Source of the DNA: CAZYFH01 sp965197395
Lineage (GTDB): Bacteria > Acidobacteriota > Vicinamibacteria > Vicinamibacterales > UBA8438
NCBI GenBank assembly: GCA_965197395.1
Contig: CBDANB010000004.1
Coordinates: forward strand, 186,001 to 250,000
Length of the DNA stretch: 64,000 bases
Direction: 5' to 3'
Position numbers and translations under genes: made by a program. Positions 1 to 8,714 of the stretch are shown one piece after another. Within the stretch, counting starts at the first letter, position 1; the number at the start of each line of letters is the position of its first letter. The notes beneath the pieces are model-generated. The model had not been told where the DNA came from. It saw only the letters and a list, made by a program, of their open reading frames with translations, and ran no database searches.

Positions 1-631
1 CAAGCGCACGTCCTTGATTACCGATCCAGCGGACGGGACGATCCCGTACACGGCAGCGGGTCGGGAGGAGGCGGGCAGGTTCTTCTCGGTCCTATTCGGG
101 AACGTCGCGGCCGGCCCCGAGGATCGCGCGCTGGGCGAGCGGTGCATCCTCGGGTTCAACTCCGGCCCGCCGATGCTGCCAAGCGCCTACAACAACAACG
201 TGCAGCTGTTCCAGACGCCCGATACCGTCGTCATCCTCAATGAGATGGTGCACAACGCGCGGATCGTGCCGCTGAACGGCTCGCCGCACCTCCCATCCGA
301 CGTCCGACAGTGGGTCGGTGACTCACGCGGGCGCTGGGAAGGCGAGACCCTCGTGGTCGAGACCACCAACTTCCTCGGCGAGACGAGCTTCACGGCGTCG
401 ACGGAGAACCTACGGCTCGTCGAACGGTTCACGCGCACTGCTGACGATACGCTCGTCTACGAGTTCACGGTCGAGGACTCGACGATGTGGACGCGCCCCT
501 GGACGGCCGCCGTCCCGATGACCAAGAGCGACCTGACGCTGTTCGAGTACGCCTGCCACGAAGGCAACTACGGCATGACCAACTTGCTTGCTGGCGCGCG
601 GGTCGAGGAGAAAGAGGCGGGCTCCAGGTAG
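1..631 (+). CDS. Secreted CHEGNY-family protein, 5' end cut by window (copy A)
   Basis: This is the C-terminal 209 or so residues of a member of the secreted family found about ten times in this window. The frame is already open at base 2 (KRTSLITDP), so the apparent start inside the window is not real and the signal peptide lies upstream. Visible family blocks, in order, are a DPADG motif, NSGPP, SAYNNNVQLFQTP, HNARIVPLNG, GDSRGRW, TLVVETTNF, TRPWT and the terminal YACHEGNYGM. The function is unknown. Paralogues begin with a Sec signal peptide, so it is probably exported. It is closest to copy B at 15.9 kb. Confidence 0.85.
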   Translation, partial: KRTSLITDPADGTIPYTAAGREEAGRFFSVLFGNVAAGPEDRALGERCILGFNSGPPMLPSAYNNNVQLFQTPDTVVILNEMVHNARIVPLNGSPHLPSDVRQWVGDSRGRWEGETLVVETTNFLGETSFTASTENLRLVERFTRTADDTLVYEFTVEDSTMWTRPWTAAVPMTKSDLTLFEYACHEGNYGMTNLLAGARVEEKEAGSR

Positions 632-643
632 GGCAGACCCGGT

Positions 644-1171
644 TTAGCCTGGTCCTGGCGGGGACGGTGGCGGCGGGCTCAGCAGATAACGCTGCACGCG
701 CAGCTCATCGCTCAGCCGCTCGTAGCGCAGACGCCACGCCTCGAAGCGCCGCGCGATCGCGTCGAGCATCTTGGCCTTGAGCGATGCCTGTTCCTGCGCC
801 GCGGCTCGGGCGAAGAAGCTGGACCCCAAGTCTGCGTACCACTGGATGCTGTGGCGCCGTCGCATCTGTCGAGCGAAGAATCCTCCCAGCAGCAGACACT
901 GCGCGCCGGCGGTCTCCATCATGAGGCCATCGTGCGCGAGGGTCGAGTCGATTACGAAGTGGTCGAACACCCCTCCAAGAGCCGCAGGCGTAGGTAGCTC
1001 GACTGCGGCCCGTGTCGAGACCTGCGCGTAGTGGGCGAGGACGCTCGCGTTGTACAGGAGCTCTTGTCGGTCGACGGAGGGCTCCGACACGTCGAGCAGG
1101 CCTCGGATGAAAAACTGCAGCGCTTGCCGTTGATCCGTCGCCAGTAGCTCTCCAAGTGGTCCGACTCGCAT
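644..1171 (-). CDS. Hypothetical protein
   Basis: An open frame of 175 aa convergent with copy A. I recognise no domain. The sequence is protein-like, with balanced hydrophobic and charged residues, a helical central part (FFARQMRRRHSIQWYADLGS), a basic helix near residues 130-155 and a proline-rich tail (SPPPPSPPGPG). There is no signal peptide or membrane segment, so it is probably cytoplasmic. The ATG start has no clear ribosome-binding site, and its upstream DNA is the GC-rich intergenic repeat, so the true start could be further inside. Coding is plausible rather than proven. Confidence 0.55.
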   Translation of the reverse strand: MRVGPLGELLATDQRQALQFFIRGLLDVSEPSVDRQELLYNASVLAHYAQVSTRAAVELPTPAALGGVFDHFVIDSTLAHDGLMMETAGAQCLLLGGFFARQMRRRHSIQWYADLGSSFFARAAAQEQASLKAKMLDAIARRFEAWRLRYERLSDELRVQRYLLSPPPPSPPGPG

Positions 1172-1179
1172 CGTTTTTC

Positions 1180-1275
1180 AGACGGGGGCTTCGCCCCGAA
1201 CCCCACGCGGCCGCTCCGTGGGGACCCCGAGAGCCCCACTCCGCGGCCGCGGGGCGCGCTGTGCGCGCCCTGGCC
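1180..1275 (-). repeat. GC-rich intergenic repeat, copy R1
   Basis: A copy of a roughly 95-bp repeat seen at least six times here. Read on the minus strand it runs from GGCC..GCGCGC, through a GGGGTCCCC core, to GGGGCGAAGCCCC and CGTCTG. It contains three potential hairpins. It sits between two minus-strand genes. Comparable copies are at 9.2, 44.7 and 60.7 kb. Confidence 0.85.
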
Positions 1276-1299
1276 GTGCCGATCTATCTGTCGGCCTCC

Positions 1300-1527
1300 C
1301 TAGACGGGCATTGCCCCGAACCCCACGCGGCCGCACCCTATTATTTCCATCGGCACCGCCACCGCTTAGATGAGCAAGTCGTGTGCCAGCCCGGCGGCGA
1401 CGGGAACCGAGCCGCACGGCACCGCGCGGTGCCGGCGTTGTCCCATTGGGGGACACCGGTGTCAGTTGTGTGGGTCGACACCGGCGGGGCGACCGACAGA
1501 CGCCAGTCGCGTGATCGCCGCGGATCG
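1300..1527. other. Intergenic region with partial repeat and palindromes
   Basis: Together with copy R1 this fills the 356-bp gap between the hypothetical gene and the PQQ dehydrogenase. It starts with a short partial copy of the GC-rich repeat (about 1300-1337). It also holds a perfect 18-bp palindrome, CGGCACCGCGCGGTGCCG at 1417-1434, downstream of the dehydrogenase stop codon, which may act as a transcription terminator or nucleoid site. No gene was seen. Confidence 0.5.
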
Positions 1528-3351
1528 CTAGCGCAACGTGAAGGCGAGCACGGTGTTGGTCGCGATCACCGCGACGTATTGCGTGCCGTTGACCTCGTAG
1601 GTGAGCGGGCTCGACCGGATGGGACGCTGCGCCTCGTGCGTGAACAGCTGCTCGCCGGTCGCGGCGTCGAACGCGTAGAACCGACCATCGTCGGTCCCCT
1701 GGAAGACGAGGTCGCCTGCCGTCGCCAGATTGCCGCTGGCGCCGATGGGCGTGGCCGCTGGCAGGACCTGTTGCCAGACGTCGTCACCGCTCACCGGTTC
1801 GTACGCCGTCAAGGTCGTCGTCGGTGTGTAGGCCGGGATGCGGCTGAGCTCCTCGAAGCTCTCCGTGTGGCCGCGACTGTCCGGGCCGGGCTCCAGCGTG
1901 TCGCCGACCGGACTGACGGTCAGCGAGACGGCGGCGTTCTTGCCGGTGACGTACAGCAGCTGCGTGCGCGGGCTGTAGGCGGGTGAGCCGAAGCTGGAGC
2001 CGCCGTGCGCGACGATGTAGTGCTCGTTCGTCGAATACGGCGTGTACATCTGTCGTGCCTGCGCCCGGAGCTCGGGATCGTCGAGATCGATGAACGTGGC
2101 GCAGAACGGGGTCATCGGGACGCCGCGCGCGTTGTGCGGCATCGGCTGCGTCGGCCACACCTGTTCCCCCGGCACGTTGGTCTCGGTTGGCACGAGCGTT
2201 TCGACCATCGCGTTGATCGGCTCGCCGGTTTCCCGGTTCCAGAGATAGAGTAGGCAGTTCTTGCCGGCGGCCCCGACCCCCTTGACCGTCCGGCCGTTCC
2301 GTGTGACGTCAAAGAGCACCGGCCCGGTGACGTTGTCCCAATCCCACAGGTCGTGGTGCACCGTCTGGTAGTACCACTCGAGCGCCCCCGTCTCCAGGTC
2401 GAGCGCGATCGTGGCGTTGCTGAATAAATTGATGCCGGGGCGCGCTGAGCCGTCGTAGTCGGGCGACGGATTCCCCGAGTTGATATAGAGCATGCCCAGC
2501 TCGAGGTCGATCGCGGGCTGGGTCCAGATGCCGCCGCCCGCTCGGGCGCCGTCGCCCCACGTGTCCCGCGCGATCTCCCATCCGTCGTCCTGCGGTCGCT
2601 GGGGAATCGTGTTAAACACCCACTTGATGGCCCCGGTGGTCGCGTCGGTCGCGATCAGCAGGCCGCCGGGGATGTGTCCCTCGGAGAGCGCGGCCCCAAG
2701 GTAGAGGGTGTTGTCGTGATAGGCGGGCGCGCTCGTGATGCGATAGCCGATCGTGGTGGGATCGAGGGTCGGCGGGTAGATGTCGGGGTACTTGGTCTGC
2801 AATGCGAGACCCACGACCGGTAACACGCCGCCGTCGCCGAAGGTCTCGACCAGCTCTCCGGTCTCTGCGTCGGCCGCGACCAGGTTGGCGCCGTTGTAGG
2901 CGTAGACCTTCCCGTTGGCATAGGTCGGACCGCGGACGCGGTTCCGCGCCGCCGTGTCGAGCTCCAGCGTCCAGACCGATTCGCCGGTGACGGCATTGAC
3001 GGCGAACACGTGCGCGCCGGCGTGAAAGTACATCACGCCGTCGACGACGAGCGGTGTCACCTGCGCGACATCTGTTCCCGCCGGCACGACGAACGACCAG
3101 CGCTCGCGCAGACGTGACACCGTCCCAGTGTTGATCTCGTTCAGCTCGGAATAGCGGCGGTTGTGCAGGTCGAGGTTGTGACTCGTCCAGTTGGTCTGGC
3201 CACCCGCGCTGATGTTCGGGGGCGAGGCCTGACGCGTGGTTTGGGCTTGGCGGGCCTCCGCGCTCGTCACCACGTCTACCGCGACAGCGGCGCAGATGCA
3301 CCCGAAGGCAACACGGAGGATTCGGCTCGCTCGGCTCCCGGCTGGTGTCAT
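1528..3351 (-). CDS. Secreted PQQ-dependent dehydrogenase
   Basis: A 607-aa quinoprotein dehydrogenase of the eight-bladed propeller type (alcohol/glucose/quinate superfamily). It would oxidise an alcohol or sugar in the periplasm using PQQ and Ca. Repeated tryptophan-docking blades are visible, such as WTLELDT, ALDLETGALEWYYQ and HHDLWDWDNVTG. Blade repeats with GTDDGRFYAFDAATG close the protein. I see no CXXCH, so electrons must leave through a separate carrier. I chose the ATG at 3351 because GAGGAGA precedes it and a signal peptide follows (VAFGCICAAVAVDVV). A 59-residue upstream extension of the frame looks non-coding. A divergent FAH-type gene starts 133 bp away. The substrate is unknown. 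Confidence 0.88.
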   Translation of the reverse strand: MTPAGSRASRILRVAFGCICAAVAVDVVTSAEARQAQTTRQASPPNISAGGQTNWTSHNLDLHNRRYSELNEINTGTVSRLRERWSFVVPAGTDVAQVTPLVVDGVMYFHAGAHVFAVNAVTGESVWTLELDTAARNRVRGPTYANGKVYAYNGANLVAADAETGELVETFGDGGVLPVVGLALQTKYPDIYPPTLDPTTIGYRITSAPAYHDNTLYLGAALSEGHIPGGLLIATDATTGAIKWVFNTIPQRPQDDGWEIARDTWGDGARAGGGIWTQPAIDLELGMLYINSGNPSPDYDGSARPGINLFSNATIALDLETGALEWYYQTVHHDLWDWDNVTGPVLFDVTRNGRTVKGVGAAGKNCLLYLWNRETGEPINAMVETLVPTETNVPGEQVWPTQPMPHNARGVPMTPFCATFIDLDDPELRAQARQMYTPYSTNEHYIVAHGGSSFGSPAYSPRTQLLYVTGKNAAVSLTVSPVGDTLEPGPDSRGHTESFEELSRIPAYTPTTTLTAYEPVSGDDVWQQVLPAATPIGASGNLATAGDLVFQGTDDGRFYAFDAATGEQLFTHEAQRPIRSSPLTYEVNGTQYVAVIATNTVLAFTLR

Positions 3352-3484
3352 GGGTGAATCTCCTCGCGCGCCTATTATCCCGGTTGCCGAGGGTCGTGCG
3401 CGACCGGTGCCTTGACAGGGTCGCGGGGCGGGGGTAAAAGCGGGGCGACATCGGCCCTTCGCGCGGCAACCCGTAAGGAGCATC

Positions 3485-4633
3485 ATGCGATTGATTCTCG
3501 TCCTGACAGCGGTTCTGGCACTCGTCACTCCCGGCGCGCTCCTGGCTCAGGGAGCGGGCGCGGAATCCGTCGAACCGTTCAAAGTCGGCACGTTCGACAT
3601 TCACGGCGTGCCCCATGTCGGCCTCGTGCTGCGCGACAGCCTCGTGATCGACATCGAGATCGCCAACTTGGCGCTCGAGGCCAGCCCGGAGTATCCAAAG
3701 GTCCCGATGCCGGAGGACATGACCGAGCTGATCGGCCGGTGGGACTACGGCCTCAAATACCGGCTCTACGAGATCGTCAACCACGTCGTGAACAACAATC
3801 TGGGCAGCGGCAGCATGCAGGCCGACTACGTGCATGCGGTCAGCGACCTGCGCACGCGCCCGCCGATCATGTATCCGGGCAAGATCCTCAACGCGGCCGT
3901 CAATTTCTTCAGCCACGTCAGCGAGGGCGCGACACCCGAACAGCGGGCGGCGGAGCAGCGACGGCGGCGCGAGGAGCGCGGCGTCCCGTATTTGTTCCTC
4001 AAGCCGAGCCGTGGTGCGGTCATCGGCAACGGCGATCCGATCGTCATTCCGTATGGCCGGGACCGGACCGACTGGGAGGTCGAGCTTGGCGCCGTCATCG
4101 GCCGCACGGCGCGCTACGTGTCGGCGAACGACGCGCAGGACTACGTCTTTGGCTACATGGTCTCGATCGATGTCTCGGATCGCGGAGGCCGCCCCCCCGG
4201 CGGGAACGCGACGCGCTCCGATTGGTTCGTCGGCAAGGGGCACGAGACCTTCGCGCCCGAGGGGCCCTGGATCGCGCCGAAGGAGTTCTACGGCGATCCG
4301 ATGGCCAACCTCCGGCAGACGCTGAGCGTCGGCGGTCGGATCCTGCAGGACGCGCGTGCCGGCGACATGATCCACTCGCTCTGGGAGCTCGTCGAGTACG
4401 CCTCGTCGATCGTCACGCTGTTCCCGGGCGACGTGATCAACAACGGGACCTCCGGTGGCACGGCCGCGGGCGCGGCGGACACGCGCGGCGAGGATCGCTA
4501 CCTCAAGCCTGGTGAGGTCGTCGAGGCGAGCATTGACGGGATCGGGACCCTGCGGTTGCCGGTGGTGGCCGGCGAGATGCCGACCGGGCTGACGGGGGCC
4601 GAGCTCCCGCCGATTCGCACGTATCGAGACTAG
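3485..4633 (+). CDS. Secreted fumarylacetoacetate hydrolase-family protein
   Basis: A 382-aa member of the FAH family (metal-dependent C-C or C-O bond hydrolases acting on acylpyruvates and related products of aromatic breakdown). A Sec signal peptide covers residues 1-22 (ALVTPGALLAQ), unusual because most FAH enzymes are cytoplasmic. The metal-site core reads DWEVELGAVIG, with Glu198 and Glu200, followed by VFGYMVSIDVSDRG with Asp230. The C-terminal half keeps GPWI and a TSGGTA stretch. AAGGAG precedes the ATG. It is transcribed away from the PQQ dehydrogenase. Substrate and exact reaction are unknown. Confidence 0.85.
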   Translation: MRLILVLTAVLALVTPGALLAQGAGAESVEPFKVGTFDIHGVPHVGLVLRDSLVIDIEIANLALEASPEYPKVPMPEDMTELIGRWDYGLKYRLYEIVNHVVNNNLGSGSMQADYVHAVSDLRTRPPIMYPGKILNAAVNFFSHVSEGATPEQRAAEQRRRREERGVPYLFLKPSRGAVIGNGDPIVIPYGRDRTDWEVELGAVIGRTARYVSANDAQDYVFGYMVSIDVSDRGGRPPGGNATRSDWFVGKGHETFAPEGPWIAPKEFYGDPMANLRQTLSVGGRILQDARAGDMIHSLWELVEYASSIVTLFPGDVINNGTSGGTAAGAADTRGEDRYLKPGEVVEASIDGIGTLRLPVVAGEMPTGLTGAELPPIRTYRD

Positions 4634-4647
4634 AGCCGTTCAGGCGG

Positions 4648-4696
4648 GCCAAGGCGCGCCGCGGCGCCGCGGGGGTTCGGGGCGAAGCCCCGCCTA
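4648..4696 (+). repeat. GC-rich intergenic repeat, short copy R2
   Basis: A shortened copy of the GC-rich repeat between two convergent genes. It keeps the GGCCAAGGCGCGCC start and the GGGGCGAAGCCCCG hairpin, but lacks the middle third. It overlaps the stop codon of the minus-strand PHP gene (4694-4696). Confidence 0.7.
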
Positions 4697-6187
4697 GTCA
4701 ACGACCTCGATGAAGATGGGGTTCGAGTAGAACCACAGGTCGGCCCACGGATCTTCGCCCGGCTCATCCATCACCGGCTCCGCGTCCGACGTGCTGGTGC
4801 CGCGCACGCGGACATACGTGCTGACGTCGCTCGCCGGGAGCGACGTCGCGATCGTCAGCACGTCGCCGCTCCGGGTCCAATCCGTCTCGGTGAAGCGGGC
4901 GACGACCCGTGTCGTGTCGTTGGTGTCGATGCCCGGGTCACCGACCGGCCCGCGCACCTCGCCTTGTATCAGATCGACGCGGCGGACCGTCGGGCGGTCG
5001 CCGCTGGCGTTCGTGTCATCCGGATCGCGGAACCTGATGGTCACGTCCACGGGTTGGCGCGGTCCCACTTGCAGCGTCCCACCGATGTCGGCGCGCTCGC
5101 TCTCGGCCGACGCCACCACATCGAGCGCCGTCACGAGGTCACCGGCGACGGCGAAGATGCGCCCGTCGCGGAGACCGCCAAGCACGTCATCGTAGGTCGG
5201 TCGCGCGTAGACGTAGGTCTTGTGAAACTGGCCCGGCCAGAAATCGCTGCCTCGGCGCGATGTCTCGGTGAAGTTCACGTGGGAGTCCGAGGAGGCCACA
5301 ATCCAGAACCGCCGTCCCTCGCCCAACAGCGAGTCCCACAAACCGCCCACGATGGCCGTCATCTGATCGAAGCCACCGAGCGTGCCGGCGCCCGGGTTGC
5401 GATACAGGCCGCGCGCGCGCACTGGTCGTCCGGGTTCCTCACGTGTGGCCCGTCCGTCGGGCGCCAGGGTGGCCGCTTGATGGCCCGGCCCGCCCTCCAT
5501 GCCGCGGTAGATGTCCGGTGCCTGATCGTTGTTGCCGCGGAGCTCCCATGGCTCGTCGGCTCCGTATTGGCCGATGCCGGTCGCGGAGCGCGACGGGTGA
5601 TTCGCGAAGAGCAGGGGAAGCTGGGTCAACCGCGTCATATGGGCGAGGGCGAGGCCCCTCGCCGTCTCGGTGTCACGCGCCGGGTCGACTGGCCACACCT
5701 CGAGCTTGTCGAATTGGTGCTCGATGTCGAATAGCACCGGCGATTCGTCCTCTGCGTGCGGGATGATCAGCGTGTGGTGATCCATGCCCGGCATGTTGAG
5801 CTCCATACCGTAGAACTGGAGTACGTCCGGCACTTCCTGACGCGACGCCTTCAGCTCAGCGTAGGCCTCGGTCATGTTGAACTTCGCGTGGTTCGGGCCG
5901 CCGTGGTCGGTCGTGACCATCCAGCTCAGGCCGAACCGTCGTGCCATGGCGGCGTTGCGCGGTGTCGAGTAGATCGCCTCACGGCCCTTGATGAACGCTG
6001 GGGGATTCTGCTGGCGGTCGTACCCGGCGCTCCAATGGCTATGGATGTGCGAATCGCCGGCGAGCCAACGCCGCGCGGTGTCAGGGCCTGAATCCGACGG
6101 CGGCGGCGCGTCCGCGCAGCGCGCCATGACGACCGCGGCCGTCACGAGCAGGACCGAACAGACCCGAAACCGGTTCACGGTCGGCAT
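4694..6187 (-). CDS. PHP-superfamily metal-dependent esterase lipoprotein
   Basis: A 497-aa protein with the metal-binding signature of the PHP phosphoesterase superfamily. The HxH motif is in GDSHIHSHW (residues 44-52), followed by TTDHGG (DH at 94-95), FANHPS and a late SSDSH. These histidines and acids would bind two or three metal ions. The N-terminus has a hydrophobic segment ending near VMARC, so Cys24 may be lipidated. The C-terminal 120 residues look like a beta-rich accessory domain. The stop codon lies inside a GC-rich repeat. Secreted PHP proteins of this kind are common in soil and marine bacteria, but substrates are unproven. Confidence 0.82.
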   Translation of the reverse strand: MPTVNRFRVCSVLLVTAAVVMARCADAPPPSDSGPDTARRWLAGDSHIHSHWSAGYDRQQNPPAFIKGREAIYSTPRNAAMARRFGLSWMVTTDHGGPNHAKFNMTEAYAELKASRQEVPDVLQFYGMELNMPGMDHHTLIIPHAEDESPVLFDIEHQFDKLEVWPVDPARDTETARGLALAHMTRLTQLPLLFANHPSRSATGIGQYGADEPWELRGNNDQAPDIYRGMEGGPGHQAATLAPDGRATREEPGRPVRARGLYRNPGAGTLGGFDQMTAIVGGLWDSLLGEGRRFWIVASSDSHVNFTETSRRGSDFWPGQFHKTYVYARPTYDDVLGGLRDGRIFAVAGDLVTALDVVASAESERADIGGTLQVGPRQPVDVTIRFRDPDDTNASGDRPTVRRVDLIQGEVRGPVGDPGIDTNDTTRVVARFTETDWTRSGDVLTIATSLPASDVSTYVRVRGTSTSDAEPVMDEPGEDPWADLWFYSNPIFIEVVD

Positions 6188-6268
6188 AATGCGTCCGCTC
6201 AGAGGCGGGCAGGCAGATTCTACCCTTCCAAGATGATGGGCGGGTCGGGTCGGGTCGCGGCGGGCGAG

Positions 6269-7174
6269 TCAGGGAGACGCGGGCGACGGCTTCACCGTGA
6301 CGGTGACCTCAACCGGCGTCGTGACGATCGAGTCGTCCGCGTACGCGCGGAGGACGTAGGTCCCCGCCTCGCTGAAGCGCGCGGTGGTGACCGCCTCGCC
6401 GCCGCGGCCCCCTTCCACGGGGATGCTCATCGGCTCAAAGGTCACAGCACCCGGTCCCCGGTAGTGCGTCCACGTCACCGCGAGACCCGTCTTGCCGGCG
6501 ACCTTTGCGTCGACGATCGCCTGCGTGTTGGGGCTGGGTCGCTGCTCCCGCTGTCGCTGCGCGGCTGCCTGCTGGGGATCGGTTGGCTCGGGACGCGGCG
6601 GCCGCGGGCCAGGCACCCCGTCGTCGCTGACCCGCGCGGTCAACGTGAGGGACTCCGGGAGCGTGACCGTCAGGTCAGTGCCCCCCGGCAGCGTGATTGC
6701 TGGGCGCTGATTGTCGGTCGGGGCGCCCTGCAGCCCCATACCCCGATTGGCCTTGAGCACGCCCTCGTCGATCTCCCAGGATGCCCAGAGTGAGCCAACG
6801 GCCTGGTCGGTTCGCCCCTGGTGGGTGAGGGTCCACACGAGGTCCTCGTCCTCGCCCCACCCGGCTGGGACCTCCACCGTGAAGACAAACTGCTGCCGAC
6901 GCGTGTAGAAGTGCGTCGGCTGTCCGCGATCCGCGGGGCCCGGCTCGAAGAAGTTGTTGGCGCCGACCGGGACGTGCGGCATCTCCTCGTAGTTCCGGTT
7001 GAGATACCCGAAGTACATCGTGAAGGAGCCGTCGAGGTTGGGTTCCCACCCTTCATAGACGGGTGCGACGTTCTGACCCCGGTCCCAGCGCACCTGGGCG
7101 CTCGCGGACGTGGCCGCGAGCAGGGCCAGCCCCACCGTCAGCGCAGAGAGCGATCGACAGGTGGCGCTTGTCAT
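6269..7174 (-). CDS. Secreted protein with C-terminal PKD/Ig-like domain
   Basis: A 301-aa exported protein with a signal peptide (residues 1-26, LALLAATSASAQ). I do not recognise the N-terminal domain; it contains WEPNLDGSFTMYFGYLNRNY. A Pro/Gln/Arg-rich linker (about 195-225) follows, then an Ig/PKD-like beta-sandwich with GTYVLRAYADDS, typical of adhesion or carbohydrate-binding modules. It lies 28 bp downstream of the heme c/PHM-like gene on the same strand and is probably co-transcribed. A role as its partner is inference from position only. Confidence 0.72.
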   Translation of the reverse strand: MTSATCRSLSALTVGLALLAATSASAQVRWDRGQNVAPVYEGWEPNLDGSFTMYFGYLNRNYEEMPHVPVGANNFFEPGPADRGQPTHFYTRRQQFVFTVEVPAGWGEDEDLVWTLTHQGRTDQAVGSLWASWEIDEGVLKANRGMGLQGAPTDNQRPAITLPGGTDLTVTLPESLTLTARVSDDGVPGPRPPRPEPTDPQQAAAQRQREQRPSPNTQAIVDAKVAGKTGLAVTWTHYRGPGAVTFEPMSIPVEGGRGGEAVTTARFSEAGTYVLRAYADDSIVTTPVEVTVTVKPSPASP

Positions 7175-7202
7175 GACCGGTCCTTACGTCTCCGCGTGGC
7201 GG

Positions 7203-8501
7203 CTAGTTGTTGTTGTCGGTCAGCTCGCGCCGCTCGTCGCGCGCGGCCTCGAACTCCTCGTCATCGAGCTCGTACCAGCTCGTCCACGTGAAGCTCATGT
7301 CGTCGCTCGACCGCTGGCCGAAGCCCGCCCAGTTGCGCGGGTCGGGGTTCCAGCGGTTGGCGCGCGAGTTGTCGTGCCACGTGATGGTGTGCAGGATGGT
7401 GCCCTTGGGGAGCAGCGGCTGCACGTCTTCCTCGTAGTTGTAGACGATGTGCCAGCCGAAGTCCCAGTTGGCGCAGCTCAGCGTTTCGACGTCGCCCTGC
7501 GGGTAGATCGCTTCGATGCACTGTCGCTTCCCGCGGTTGTGCAGATGGGGCTGGAAGCCGGTCAGCCGCACGTTCTCGTTGAACGTGTGGTAGCCATCGT
7601 GCCGGACGTTGTCCTCACCCGGCGGGATGTCGAGGTCGAAGTTCCAGCCGAGGCCGCGTGAGAACAACTCGTGCTCCGGCTCTTCGCCCTTCGGGTAGAA
7701 CTGCAGGCCGACGCTGGTGCGGTCGGTGCGCTCTTCGCCGATCGACGCGTAGTGCATGTTGAAGCGGATGGTCGAGCCGGCCTTCACCAGACGGCCGGTG
7801 CCGGGCGGGAACGCGTCGCCGTTCTTGCCCTGGGCGTACTCGTTGAGGAAGTCACCCTCGTCGGCATCCGCCGTTTCTTGCAGCCGGGTCACGGCGTGGT
7901 GTACGACGGGGAAGCCCTCGGCGGATGGCTTCGTCTCGACCGCCTTGATCCACCGGTCCTCGGTCAGTCCGGAATCCGAGAAGAGGTCGCCCCACCAGTT
8001 GGCGCCATCCGCCGGGACGACGAACGGCTCCGGGATCGGGACGATCCAGTCCGGCTCGCCGATGTGCCAGATGTCGCGCTCCGCGAACTCCACCGCGGGC
8101 GGCAGGTCGGCGGGGTTGCCGCGCGGCGCGCCGGTGTCGACCCAGGTCACGATCGTCTCTATCTCCGCGTCGCTCAGCGACCGGTCATATCTGAAGCCCT
8201 GCACACCGATGTTCTTGTCGATGTACCAGGGGGGCATTGTGCGGGTCTGCACCTTGTCCTTGATGGCGCGTGCCCACGGTCGCGTTTCCTCGTACGTCAG
8301 CAAGGACATCGGGGCGATGGCGCCTTCGCGATGACAGGTCTGGCAGGAGCGCTGCAGGATCGGCGCCACGTCCTTCGCAAAGGTGACGTCGCCGGTCTGG
8401 GCGACTGCGGTTCCCGTTGACGCGGCCGACGCGGTCATGACCGCGAGCACGACCACGCCACATAAACCGATCAGCGAGCTATAGCCTCTGGGCGTCATCA
8501 C
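7203..8501 (-). CDS. Heme c / PHM-like copper monooxygenase fusion, copy 1
   Basis: A 432-aa exported protein. Signal peptide about 1-35. A c-type heme motif CQTCH follows at 53-57, in a cytochrome c domain that ends with MPPW, whose Met may be the axial ligand. The rest resembles the copper type II ascorbate-dependent monooxygenase fold (PHM/DBM). It has a His-His pair at 201-202 (VVHHAV) and His250 in FNMHY. An HxH follows at 319/321 (PHLHNRG), then Met402 in DDMSF. These match the spacing logic of the CuH and CuM ligands of PHM. AGGAGG precedes the start; a GTG one codon earlier is better spaced. A second copy lies at 20.2 kb. Confidence 0.82.
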   Translation of the reverse strand: MMTPRGYSSLIGLCGVVVLAVMTASAASTGTAVAQTGDVTFAKDVAPILQRSCQTCHREGAIAPMSLLTYEETRPWARAIKDKVQTRTMPPWYIDKNIGVQGFRYDRSLSDAEIETIVTWVDTGAPRGNPADLPPAVEFAERDIWHIGEPDWIVPIPEPFVVPADGANWWGDLFSDSGLTEDRWIKAVETKPSAEGFPVVHHAVTRLQETADADEGDFLNEYAQGKNGDAFPPGTGRLVKAGSTIRFNMHYASIGEERTDRTSVGLQFYPKGEEPEHELFSRGLGWNFDLDIPPGEDNVRHDGYHTFNENVRLTGFQPHLHNRGKRQCIEAIYPQGDVETLSCANWDFGWHIVYNYEEDVQPLLPKGTILHTITWHDNSRANRWNPDPRNWAGFGQRSSDDMSFTWTSWYELDDEEFEAARDERRELTDNNN

Positions 8502-8595
8502 TCATAGCCTCCTAAGCGAATCTCCAGGCCGGCCGCGTCACACAGGTCGTGTACGGCTACTAATGTGCAGCGCCGCTGTCACTTTGTCAACCGGC

Positions 8596-8714
8596 GGGGC
8601 TTGGGGCCGCAGGACATCCAAGAGCAAGGCGCGCACGGCGCGCCTCGCCGGAGCGGCGCCGGGCTCTCGGGCCCCGGCTAGCGACGGCGGCGGGTCTTGG
8701 GGCCGCAGGCCCCA
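8596..8714 (+). repeat. Diverged GC-rich repeat, copy R3
   Basis: An intergenic stretch with GGCGCGCACGGCGCGCC, a GGGGCCGCAGGCCCC hairpin and GGGGCTTGGGG elements, resembling but not matching the main repeat. It separates the heme c/PHM-like gene from the phosphatase gene, both on the minus strand. Confidence 0.5.

Noticed and set aside
1156..1986. 276-aa plus-strand frame after the first GC-rich repeat
   Set aside because: It begins inside the repeat and runs antisense through the PQQ dehydrogenase gene; composition is low-complexity.
2612..4375. 587-aa open frame on the minus strand
   Set aside because: It is a shadow across the FAH-family gene and part of the PQQ dehydrogenase. Its composition is Arg/His/Asp-rich and not protein-like.
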